From positions 37,371,695 to 37,435,694 of the forward strand of contig CM049316.1 in assembly GCA_026874595.1 (NCBI GenBank): a DNA stretch of 64,000 nucleotides, given 5' to 3'. The position numbers and the translations under genes were made by a program. This document shows, piece by piece, positions 50,428 through 62,400 of the stretch. Source of the stretch: Sipunculus nudus (taxonomy: Eukaryota; Annelida; Sipuncula; Golfingiida; Sipunculidae). The notes beneath the pieces are model-generated. The model searched no databases. It saw nothing but the letters and a program-made list of their open reading frames with translations, and was not told the DNA's origin. Position 1 is the first letter of the stretch; each line of letters starts with the position of its first letter.

Positions 50428-51072
50428 CATAATCAAGTGTGATGACTGAACTATATCCAATTGAACTATATTTGCAAGGCCTTTTTTACGTTCATTATCA
50501 TCATAACTTAAGGACTATATCATGATTACTTAATAGACGAGTTATAATTGTATAAGGATCTTGTTGGAGTCAGTTATTGGGTTTTGTACAGTGAATTCTG
50601 GTCCAGAAAGCCAAATAGGTTTTATACTATTCCAACTATGCCTGATCAAGGTAACTTTAAAAGTAAAAGTCACGATCCCATTTAGAAAGGATATGATACT
50701 GCGTAAGAATGTATGAATTTTAGTTTGTGTCAGAATTCTTGCAAAACAGCTACGTATACCACTGACCAGCCAAGTTCAATGTCAAAATATAGATTCGAAA
50801 AGTTGATGCATGGAGCCTTCTCTGCTCTGAATTTAACAAAGTAAGGGACAGTGAATGAAAATAATTTGAGCAAAGATTGAAAATGAAGTAGTCCAGATGC
50901 CCCAAACAATCTTATATCCATAATACATTTATATAGCTAGCTATATATTAAGAAAACCCATCTGCCTGGCCCCCATTTAAAAAGCAGAAACCTATACACG
51001 GAGTTGCATATATTGAAAGTCATGCGAGTTTGATAAAGTATCTTTATAGCGAGATAGCTGTTACACTCCTTA

Positions 51073-51282
51073 CGCAGCTGTTACAAACTGCAGTCGTTCA
51101 AGATCTCCTTCGCTTTCACCGCTGCTTTGTTTATTATTATTATTTTTTTGTGGGGGCGGGGGGGGGTCAATACTAGGGCTGGCACAGGGCCAAGTATTAG
51201 ACCAAAGAGAGTGGATCTTCGCAGGTTTTAAAGTTAATATACAATGCGATACCACGCTCTCACTGGTCTGATCAGGGGCGTG
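51073..51282 (-). mobile_element. Two-hairpin dispersed repeat, copy 4 (diverged)
   Basis: On the minus strand: TGATCAGACCAGTGAGAGCG, TTTGGTCTAATACTTGG, CCCTGTGCCAGCCCTAG, then GCAGCGGTGAAAG and CGACTGCAGTTTGTAACAGC. A poly-purine/T insertion separates the halves. Confidence 0.6.
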
Positions 51283-51719
51283 TTTAGAGGGGGGCGCCCC
51301 CCCCCCCTAAAATCTGTTCAATAATTTTTAAGGAGGCATCCAATTTCGTAAATGGTCAAGGCGTACCGAAACCTTTTGCAAAATAAGCTCACAAAGTCGT
51401 ATTTGTAAGGCCCTGGCCCTAGTTAAAACTAGTTTAACTTAAGTAACACCATAGGATGACACGCTTTGGCGACTATAATGGACCAAACAAAATCCTCATT
51501 GGACGCTGCTGCTCATGCATAGGACATATCTTGTTATGCATGGAGCACGACAGTCCTGGTGGTTATAGCCAATAGATACCGGTTCCAACTTCTGTGATGT
51601 GTTCAGGTAACGTCAATGTGTGGTGTTCTATCCCCGCCGTGGTTTTTCTGATTTAAAGCAGGCCCTATGAAAGGTGGGGTCAGCAGGCACAAGGTACCGG
51701 AACCGGAACTGGAACAAGG

Positions 51720-52560
51720 GGGCCCAAGATCGACCAGGAATTTCTTATATAGTAATTCCAGGAATTTTCCTATAGAAAAATATGTTTTGAAATGTACAAG
51801 TCTCATAAAGTTTTTATTTTAGCTTATATGAATTTTAGATTGGAGACCCCGCGAGGGTGCGGGTCGGTGAGGTGTGTCCTATAAAGGGCAAAAGGAATGC
51901 AGATCATGTCTGCCATTTGAGAAGCATGTGTACGAAGGTTTTAATCGACAGTGAGGGGCCTACATTAAAGGACCCGTATTAAAGGACCAGGAATTTTCTA
52001 TAGGACCCAATGAAATGTTTGAAAATATAGAAGTCTCACTAAGTTTTATTTTAGCCTATAGGAATTCCCAATAAGGCACAAGATGCTTAAGTCACGTGTT
52101 TTACGAACCGTAAATATAGAGTTTCTAATAGTGATTGATCCAAAGGGGCCCGGGCCCGTCAGGAGTTTCCTATGTGAAGAACACCAGAAAATACTTGAAA
52201 ATGAGAAAATCTCTTTTGGCGTTTATGCTAACTTGCATTTATTTAGCTGTCTCCAGGACGACTCAAACAGGCCCGACTCGGGCTTTGTCTCCTATAGGGC
52301 CTAGTTAAACTTAATTATCAATGCGGAACTTTGTGTTTTCTCATTGGTTTTAGCTTAAAGATTGAATCGGAAGTGATGGGGCCTCTGGGACTCGTGGCCA
52401 AGGAGTTGCCAAGGGCAAAAGAACAGACATGACGATGAAGACTCAAATTTAAGTCTCTCATTTGTCTTAAATATCATTAGCAAATTGTAACCCGTATGGT
52501 CCAAAGGGCCTTGATGGGCCAGGAGTTCTTAAGGCCCGTTAGAATGCATGGAAATCGTTA
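51720..52560. repeat. Diverged direct repeats (AGGGCCaGGAGTTtCCTATAGG type)
   Basis: Related blocks at about 51720-51840, 51960-52070, 52140-52260 and 52500-52560: a GGCCC-rich start, CAGGAATTTCNTATAG, TGAAAATRTAGAAGTCTC, then TTTATTTTAGC. Copy spacing about 200 bp. Confidence 0.5.
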
Positions 52561-53056
52561 TCTTTCGTTCCGGAAGTACATGCCGGTTTTTTTTTCAATT
52601 TATTCATTTACTCTGGTTTAAGTTTAGATCAGGTATAAATGTAGGTTAGATGATTTTGTTGGGTGTGCATGAATATAATTATTCAAGAAACCAAATCTAT
52701 TTATTGATTCACGCTAAATATTAAGTGGGGGCCCCCTTTCATTTTATTTTTAAAATTTATCTTTGTGCTTTTCTTTGTGTGTGCGTCGGGGGGGGGGTCC
52801 CTTTTTTTTTTTCCCGTGCTCCTTTTATTGTCGATATATCCCGTGCTATATGTTTTGTCAATTATCAATTTATCGCCAACCCATATAGCTTTCTATTATT
52901 GTGACAAACCAAGTGATGATGCGTTTGAGATGCAAATATTAATTATTCATATTCATACTAGCAAATGTAGGTCTGGTCATCACAGAATCACAGTAGTCTT
53001 CGATCGATACAGCTTCCACTGCTGATCTGACCACTGTCAAAGTATCTAATAGTCTG

Positions 53057-53640
53057 AGGGTGCCTTTCCAAACACGCGGATGTTTACCCGCGCGGGCGCG
53101 GGTCCCCGCATGCAGAGTCCCTTTCCATGTGTGCGGGTCCCTGCATGTGGGTGACCCATCAGTTGGGATAAACGCATGCACTAATAATAATAATTTCTCA
53201 GAGTTTAGTGTAATGTGTTAAGAATATTCTGTGTTATCATTTATACTGATGAGGCAGATTGAAGCGGATTAATATTGTATCTCATTATCTAGGCTTAAAT
53301 GGTGGCCATTTCCTGTCACACTCTATAACTAGAGCTGGCACCGGGCAGTATCTCAATGAAGACTGGTCGTATATTTTTTATGCAGTCTAATAAGCTCTAT
53401 GGCTCCTCTTTCTTTTCAAAGACAAGGACATCTACCTGCTAATGACACATACATGTAGCATCCGCAAGCGGCCCCTCGCAGAAATCCAGCACTGTTATAT
53501 CCACATGCGGGTCCCGCGCGAGGGCCGCACGTATGGAAAGGGGACAATGATAACACGCTTGTTGGGTTTCAACCGTGCGGGACCCGCGCGGGTCCGGCGC
53601 GTCATCCGCGCGGGGACCCGCATGTATGGAAAACCACCCT
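53057..53640. mobile_element. GC-rich non-autonomous DNA transposon candidate
   Basis: Ends AGGGTGCCTTTCCAAACACG and, inverted, AGGGTGGTTTTCCATACATG; 19 of the first 23 positions match, continuing into GCGGG. Subterminal blocks are rich in CCCGCGCGGGTCC and ATGCGGGTCCC palindromes. 584 bp, no transposase. No clear target-site duplication seen. Confidence 0.65.
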
Positions 53641-54099
53641 GACGCATCTACACTCGCTAGGGCGGCATTATTTTAACCCTTTATCATATATATTCATGTA
53701 AATATTTTTTATCCTTCCACGTTTTAATTGGTTTTTCGTTTTTGTGTTCTTATTGTTGTTGATAATACACATAGCATGAGTGACACAGATTGTTGTGTGG
53801 GTAACCATTTGCCTGCTAAGACCTGAATATGCTTATGACGAAACAAAACTTGCTGACGTTGTCTAACTAGCTGAAACTGTAAGATAAAATGGTAAATAAG
53901 TTTTGTCGTTTAATCCATTGAACGGGTTCGGCTCTCGATTGGCATGGCTGGGTCTCCGCTGCTAGGATCGGTGGAGGAAATGAATGCTGCTTCTGCCTTT
54001 GTGGCTGTGGGTACTGTGGCTTTCCTCAGGTCACCGGTACGGGTAAAACGATGGCGGTCTCTCGCGGCTTCCTGTTTGTTGGTTGGACCAGAATCCAAG

Positions 54100-54222
54100 G
54101 GGAGGGAGGGGGGGGGGGGTATAGATAATAGTGCAACTGTCGACTGTCTCGGCCGAAGAGGTGGGGGGGGGGGTTACAAGGCCCCCCCCCCATGCTAAAA
54201 TCCTGCGCACGCCCTTGCTGAT
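54100..54222. repeat. G/C-run repeat remnant
   Basis: Runs of G and C with TGCTAAAATCCTGCGCACGC-type end text, as in eroded MITE-like elements. Short frames rich in Gly/Pro here are artefacts. Confidence 0.4.
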
Positions 54223-54232
54223 TACAATTCCT

Positions 54233-54338
54233 TGCCCTGTGCCAGTCCTGTTGTACATGAAAACCCGGATAACCTTGTTATACAAAGCAGCGGTTAAAAT
54301 GAAAAGATACAGAACGACTGAAATGTATAACCGCTGCT
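54233..54338 (+). mobile_element. Two-hairpin dispersed repeat, copy 3 (second hairpin only)
   Basis: CCTGTGCCAGTCCTGTTGTA, AACCTTGTTATACAAAGCAG, then CGGTTA and TAACCGCTGC around ACGACTGAAATG. The first hairpin is missing. Confidence 0.65.
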
Positions 54339-54339
54339 C

Positions 54340-55267
54340 CAGGAGAGTGGATTGCTAGCGGTCACCGTCTTACATCTGGTTTCACAATTGACAACATCCG
54401 CCATGCTGGTTCAGATAATCCGAGCACAGCAGACAGCGTTTATTCGCAGTTCGCTTGTTCTTAGGAAAAGTATATAAACTAAATGTATTCATTTTTTTAT
54501 ATTTGTCACAGATTGTATAGACAATGAACATAACCTTGCACCAAATACGGCATCATTTGTTAATGTGTAATATCCAGTTCGAAAGTTTACACAAGGGAAA
54601 TGTTGCATATTTGAAAGTAATTAAAAGACGAGTTACGATGTCGTATAAATTCAGTTTCCGCCACCTGTGTATAAAAGGACCAACAAGTATGATTGGATTG
54701 GGCGATCATATAGCATCGCTCATAACCAAGTATAAGTTCCAGTACCTAGTCCACATTTTACATTGTGGCATTGTAAGGTTCTCATGCAGCGGACAACTAA
54801 AGCTTAACTCAACAAAAATGGCATACAATGATGTACACATTTAGTATAATTGTACTTATTATGCAGAAACTGATTACACTGCCAGTCCTCGGGTAAGCGT
54901 TCAAGTAAGGAGACGGACAGTCGCTGTGGCTACTATACCATACACCGGCGCTATACTTAATCTGTCACCATTCACACCGAGACCCCCACTGACACGTTGT
55001 CACTCTCTCTCCTTCTAGAACAATCTACAATTAAATTGGTATCCAAACTTCATCATCCATATAGGGTAGATGGAATATCCTACAGTCAGATACACGAAAT
55101 GCACGGTTCATGAGAGGTTATCAGGTGTTCAAATCATGGATCCTGAACAGGACTTGTTTCAAAATAAGGGCTCTGTAGATTGAACCTTAAATCAATGTGT
55201 TGAGCTCATATTCTGAGACTTATGGGACGCAAAAATCAAAGAAATTAATTAACAGTCGGATGGAAAC
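54340..55267. other. No gene seen
   Basis: Between the two-hairpin repeat copy and the carboxypeptidase 2 poly(A) signal. No exon or repeat I can support. Confidence 0.45.
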
Positions 55268-55273
55268 TTTATT
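55268..55273 (-). terminator. Poly(A) signal of the second carboxypeptidase
   Basis: AATAAA on the minus strand 15 nt past the TAA stop at 55288-55290; a very short 3' UTR. Confidence 0.65.
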
Positions 55274-55287
55274 GCGTCCAGCATTGT

Positions 55288-56425
55288 TTATGCATTGATG
55301 ATATCACGCAGCTTGGCGTTGATTCCCGCGAAGATCTCCCGTCCGCTGGGTTGGATGTTTGACTCATCGATGACGAACCCTCCGTCCTGAGCGCTGACTG
55401 GCCGGAGTTCCGGGAGATATGAGTAGGTGATGTCAAGACCAAGGAGCGGATCATACCCCCAGTCAACAGACATACCGGATACAGGACCTAAGGACCACAG
55501 TCAAGATTATTAAAATACAGTGACCGTATCATCGGATAAATATATGACAGTGTTACACCCAAGGCGACCTCTATTTGTACAGCGAATGACTTAATTCAGA
55601 GAGGGACTATCCGAGCTAATTCTTGAATTATGCACGAGACAAGAGGATTAGATGTATCGTATGTACGATAACCAGGTAGTTGGTATACTATAAAACCCCT
55701 TTTTTAATAATATCAAATTCCATAACGGATATCGGCTCCCGTTCTAAATGCCTCCATTCAGAAATACAAAATTATATCGCATCAAAACGGGATACAAATA
55801 AATTTCAACATTTAATATAAGCCGTGTTCACGGTTCCAAATATGGTTTTACTGCCACGAAGTCCACGTCCTCTTCAAACTACACAGGTATTCATTCACAC
55901 TTCGATCCGAATCGGTGAAACCACATTGGGAGGTAGGCCCTACTACTTCCATACCGAATACATTATACTCCATTCACCTACATCTGCTCTTTTTCGCGAA
56001 TTTTTGCAAGTCAAAAAACGCCAAAACTTTTTGCCCCTAGGTCAAAAAGAGGAAAATGCGTGACAAACTATTTTGGAAATAATAGCCTACCTTTCGTCAT
56101 TTGCCTGCAAACATTTAAAAACATTTCATGAAAATTGACTACATTTAACTTTTTTGACCTTGAACACTGATCTTGAAGGTCAAATGCCTCCTTTGCAACC
56201 GGTTGATTCTGAAACCTTGGACATTGGTAATACAGTCTAGTGCAGTTGCTAACCTTGAAAAAAAAAGCCGGTCGAATTTCGCATACCCAGGTGACCAATT
56301 ATCAAGAGCTGCCGCACCTGCTTACAGCGAGACTTGTATTCTTCTCGTGCAAGCGCTTCACTGTTATGTCATATCCATATCCAAGAAGTATAAATAATGA
56401 TCACTTGTTATAGAGACGTCACGAA

Positions 56426-56483
<58 letters not shown>

Positions 56484-59400
56484 CATGTCAACCAGGCTGT
56501 AAAGTGATTGATATTTGTGTCATATAAGCAGGTTGTTACAAAAAATTACATATTTTCCTCTTCCTGCAATGGGTGCAAAGTTTGTTTGGTAAGCTTGTCT
56601 TTTGTGGAGATATTCGCGAAAAAAATCAGATGGGTAGGGGCGTCGGAACGGACTATACGATATTCGCATTAAAGCAGTGTGAACACGTATTTAGATATAC
56701 TAGTGTGCGTGTCGAATACCTGATCCCCAATGTAGCGCAATGACTTACCGCTTGGTGGGCGTGGCTCAAAAGGAAGCCCATTGACTGACTCGATGGCATC
56801 ACATGTGAGAATTCCCACTCTCTCCTGTGAAAAATAAAATGTCAGTTCAAAGAATGAGTACAGATATCCTAAATCCCGATCGTATAGCTGAAACATTAAA
56901 ACGTTTACTGGTAAAATAAGCAATAAACTGGATACTAAGGTCTATAGTTCCTCATTCACAACAGTGTCACTTTAAATATGTTATAATATTCAGGTTTGTT
57001 AGAATAAGCACCAAATTTAAAAGAAATCAACTGGTGGAGTGGATTGTGTCGAGAACAATTCTTAGAAATGACTTAAGCGCATATATAAATATGACATAGA
57101 ATAATACATAAATGCAAATATATGAATGTAGAGGTTTCTAAACCAAGTCGCCTACAACGGGGGCCATGCTAGGAAAACACATTTTAAACTAGAATACGGG
57201 TAGTCGACAAGCGACTACGTGTATCCGCCAAAATCAGAGAAGGACGGGTGAAGTGAGGCATGGACTGAGTGGCAAGGGGAAACACACATCACATAAACAT
57301 GATTGTAGGTGGCGCCACCTGTTATTTGAACGAGAAACCATCCAAGATGTATACACATGCAAAATTTCATGTGGAAAAGTTATAAGCTTGGATGTCTGCA
57401 GTGTGAACGTGAATGTAGGTGGCGCCACCTGTCATAAAATCAAGAAAGCTATGCAGGATGTTTACGCATGTCGATTTTCAGGTAATTTGGTCAAACCACT
57501 GCAGAGATATGAGTGATTTTAACCCAAGGCAGACAAACAGATGAACGCTGTGCGAAAATGGCTGTAGGTGGTGCCACCATTTTGTGTATGTTATAAAGCT
57601 ATCCAAGGGCTACATTTGTGTAAAAAATTTTTCCTGATCGGTCAAACGGTTCCCGAGATATGAGCTTGGATGTCTGCAGCGTTAACATGAAGGTAGGTGG
57701 CGCCACCTGTCATAAAATCAAGAAAGCTATCTATACGCATGCCGAATTTCAGGTGAATTAGTCAAACCACTGCAGAGATATGAGTGATTTTAACCTAAGG
57801 CAGACAAACAGATGGACGCTGTGCGAAAATGGCTGCAGGTGGCGCCACCATTTTTATCTATGTTGTAAAGCTATCCAAGGGCTACATTTGTGTAAAAAAA
57901 TTTTCCTGATCGGTCAAACAGTTCCCGACATAGGTGGGTTTATCTGTGGAAACAGACGCACAAACGGACGCTGGGCAGAGAGGAAAGGTCAGAGGTCAAG
58001 GTCACTTGGTTAGGCACCAGTTCACATGTGACCTGATAATTTGTGTAAGTTTCGGAAAAAATCCATCCAGTAGTCTCAGAGGAGTTCTCCGGAAATGGAC
58101 GCGGCGGCGGCAGCGGCGGCGGAACCCGGTCAAAAACATAGTATCCGCAAAACTTTGTTTTGGCAGATACAATTATGGATAGGGAAAAAGAGAGACCACC
58201 GTTCATAAAGTCATACGATGTTTGAGAGTAGCCAGCCATAATTAATAACGCAAGGTATAAGTCTATGTAAGTTACCAGTTCATCGAAGTCCGGGCTTGGC
58301 TCGACAGTGTACGCCCAGGGGAAGATCCAGAGCTGACCATATGAGTGTATTGTTATATACGCCCTGAGGTTGGCGCTGTTACTGAGTTCCCTGGCCTTGT
58401 CCCTCACGGCAGCCTGGCTCGGCTCAGAGAATGGACCTGGTCCTCTGTACGTCTGAGAGCAGGGGTCGTCAGAGGAACCGCCTTCAGCTGAAAGCAAATT
58501 TATAAGGATCGAACGCTGTATAATATCTATAAATTGTCGTGGTAACGAGTAGCTACAGGCCTGTAACGCAAACAATTGAATGTTCGGGCTAGGTAACGAG
58601 TTGACTTTCCTTATACAAGTTAGATTTATACAGCGAGTCGGAGCTCGTCTCAGCCATGGTACAGGACAAACCTATACCAAGTCGTTAGTAATTGCATGCA
58701 GAACCGAAATATTAATAATAAAATGAACTTCTGTAGGATATTTCCCACAGATAATAGAAAAAAACACAAGAATTTATGTTTAAAAATCACCAAATGGCTA
58801 AAAGGTCTATCCGAAACATATACTGTCAGTCTAATAGTTAAACGTGATAAACAGGGAAGCTAGAAAAATGGCGGCAGGCTACTGAACTTTACCTTATGTC
58901 GATTAACGTTTAGCCCCTTAACACGAAAAAAATGACCTAAGTGCCGACCAGACTTGAGCCACTAGGCCCACGTCTGAATCATTCAAGCACAAGAGAAAGA
59001 GAAGCTTATTACACACTGCTGTAGGCCAGCCTACTTTACAATAGGGATGGCTTTTTATTAGATCATTCCAAATATAGAAAAGAGGGGTGGTAGGTAGGCC
59101 TGATGTCTGATTAGCCCTGATTAGCATAATTTAGACCGGAACATCTGTGCCAGTCCAAGAGCTATGAATCATTTTTATAATTTTTCGTAAGCCAAGCTTG
59201 TTTCGCAATATTATACAAAGTTACATGCAGTAATGATAAAAAATATTGCTAAAATTCTGCAGTATACTTTTATAGAGTAAAAGTAGATCTTTCATTCATG
59301 CATGGTTAATAGGCTTACGACTTTATGACTCACGAGCATCCCATCCAGTCGCATAGTTTCTGTTCGGATCAACCCCGATGCAGATGTCTCCACGGTCAGT

Positions 59401-62400
59401 CCGGGTTTTCCTCCACAAACGGTCCTGGAATTATTCTGAAATACTTCAAATAAGGTATGAAATAAAAAGCATCTTCTGTTAATCAAACAATCGTACAAAA
59501 AATATGTATGCATGCTCATGTGGCTCCGGATTAAAATGTAAATCAACAAGGTTTAATACTTCAAAAGATTTTGAAATACATTTTATATCTTTTAAGGCAT
59601 CCTGTGGTAGGATGGGTACATTTTTACCCATTTATGATCCAGTATGAGGCACCTCGCTGTAAGTGTTTTTAACGTGTCAATTAATGTTCATTTACGAAAC
59701 ACGACAGGTTGCCCTCGTAGGTGTTTGTAAGAAATTTCAGTGAGCTCTGTTCTGCGCAGCGTCGAGTAGCAGAAGGCAGCTTGTTACTCTGAATCGGGGC
59801 CTAAGTCCCCAACCGAGACTATTTTGTGGCGCATGAAAATGATCACATGTCTTGCTCCCTGCTCCCCTGTCCCTCTAATAGGGCCCGAATCAGAGTAACA
59901 AACTGCCTTCTGCGCGTAGAGTATTAACATAGAGCGCCACATACCGTATCGAAAGTGTACTGGTAACCGTCCGGGTTGATCATGGGAGCCATATAGATGT
60001 TATAGTTGTCAAGGATCCACGTGGAATCAGAGTCTGATCCGTAACCTGTAGCCAGCTGTTTAATAGAACAATAATATGGTGGTAAATCATCGTATTGTTG
60101 GATATTCCATATATACCCTTAATAGATACACCCCCCCCCCACACACACACACCTATAAGTGGGCTTGCCCATTAATGTCCGCATGATAAAATAGGCGCGG
60201 CCCAATGGGTAGAGAGGGGGTCTCTGGTGTAGACACCATCTTAGGGCTCTTAGGTAAGTCATTTGGTCGCCAGGGTGTCCGCGTGTATGGAGATGGAGGT
60301 AGTTATGCAGCGGAGAAGTTGAGTAGCCTGCAATCCTCCATATCTTTAGTAAAGCGCATATACCAAAGACTGGTAGTATGATCACGTTTTGGCATAGGTT
60401 TAAATAATAATCATTCTCATATATAGTAATCGGACAGACCTTTTGGCCATTTGGTGATTAAAAATTCAAACTGCTTTGTTGTTGTATTTTATCCGCAGGA
60501 GAATTCATACAGTACGATGCTTCCTTTTTTATAAAATCAAAATCAAGTGAAGCAATACACAACATAAATTTATATCAAAGAAACTTGCATTATTTAATTA
60601 ATTCGATATGCGAACTTATCTCTCATTGACAGTACACCGATGAACCACTCCACTTAACTAGCGCTATCTGTCGGCAACGATTGAGAATGAGGGTTTGAGT
60701 CAAACCTTATATTTCAAATGACGCTCTTGCTTCTACTGATTATCATTTGAGAAAACTCACAATAGTCTCCCATTCGACCGGACTGGATGATTATTACGCT
60801 TAGTACGCGAGGAATAAGGTCTATTACTACTGATAAAATCACACGCTCATACAATCATTATAAAAAAAAATCTATTTAGGATATACCTGTGTATAATCAA
60901 AAACAATAACGTATTAAAAAGTTAATCACGCAGTTATATGCTATCATTGTAATAATTCTGTAGATACTACACTTCGGGAAAGGAAAGTTCGGACGGAATT
61001 CTTGTAATTACTGGTAATCTTTTTTTAAAGATGAAGTTAGAGGAAAAACTGGGCTAAGAATTGTGTCGTTCAATGATAAGGGAAGGAATATCAATTAAAT
61101 ATATGAATTCTCTTATGAAGTCCACATCTGCAGATCCACCAAATAGATCAACTTCATGAGTAAATATTATTATGCTCCCGAGGCAGCGGAAATCTTGCGC
61201 TTCTAAAGAAGCTACTGATTTTCACTCTGCCTGCTTTCACCGTTTATGATGCATTTAATCACCAGATTGTGCACATGGGCCTGTCTGCTTGAGAAACTGC
61301 TGATGTGACTATCAGCCAACCAAATGCAAGTCAATTAACACTCGACAGGCATCAGGCTCCGCCCAGAAACCACGTCTGGGGCCATTCTCTCTGAGCCAGT
61401 GGCCTGTTCAAACGGTCGCCGGGGCGATGAGCTGTCACTCAAAACGAAATGAACAACATTGGCATCGTGTATTCCTCGCTTGGCTGGTAAACCGTTTTGC
61501 TTCCAGCACAGGGTCTCATCTGATTAGACCAAAATACAGTGCTCCCCTCTGGTGTAGAGATTCAAGATACAAGGTCATAACAAACAGCGCTTACGATATA
61601 GGTAGTTGGCCTATGGGTAAAGCGCTGTGTAAAGAGCGTAGAATATTATCAAAATTTTCTTTCCTAATTTGTCACCAAAGATAAAATTGTAATATTACCA
61701 TAAATAACCTCTAAAATTGTTTTCCTTACCTTATGCGCAATCCATCGACAGGTGGCAGGAGAGATCCATTCTCTCGCGTGAATACCACAGTCTATCCAGA
61801 CACCAGGCTTGGACCCAGTCCCATTTGAAATCTTAATAAAAGAACCACAGCAAGTGTCTTAATAGACAAAGCTGCTAAAAATGACTTGTCCCAATCGTTC
61901 GTTAATTAAATTCATTGATTGTCGGTGCGAAATAAAACAATAGAGAAACAAGAACTGTGGAATTTCCATAGGTACAGTCTACTCATAATTTAAATAGCTT
62001 TATAATGCAGAATATAAATACGGAAATAAATTTCATTTTATTAAATGCGCGAGTGATTTCAGCCTTTTTTTAGTTGACATGATACGTAGATAATTATAAC
62101 TTAAATCAGTGAAACGAATGTCACTTTGTGTATATATGTAACATATGTGCATATTTATTGCATATAACATATAATTGCTATCAAACCGGCAGGTCTAGTT
62201 CCTGATCATCCAGATTTGTCTTAGTATTAACCTGTCAAAACCTAGATTGTAACATTATTTGTCACCAGAGAAGGATCCATCACAGTATCGTAATAGATAT
62301 ATGCTTTACCATGTATGCTTACAGTCATAAGGTACATCAGTCGGTTTTCTTCAGAATTTCCGAATGTCGACACGCTGACCCTGCCCGTGGCTGCAGCCAG

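Noticed and set aside
53442-54358. Several Arg/Gly/Pro-rich frames
   Set aside because: Created by the GC-rich transposon candidate and G/C runs.
60195-60260. tRNA-like GCGGCCCAATGGGTAGAG
   Set aside because: No matching box B or acceptor stem found.
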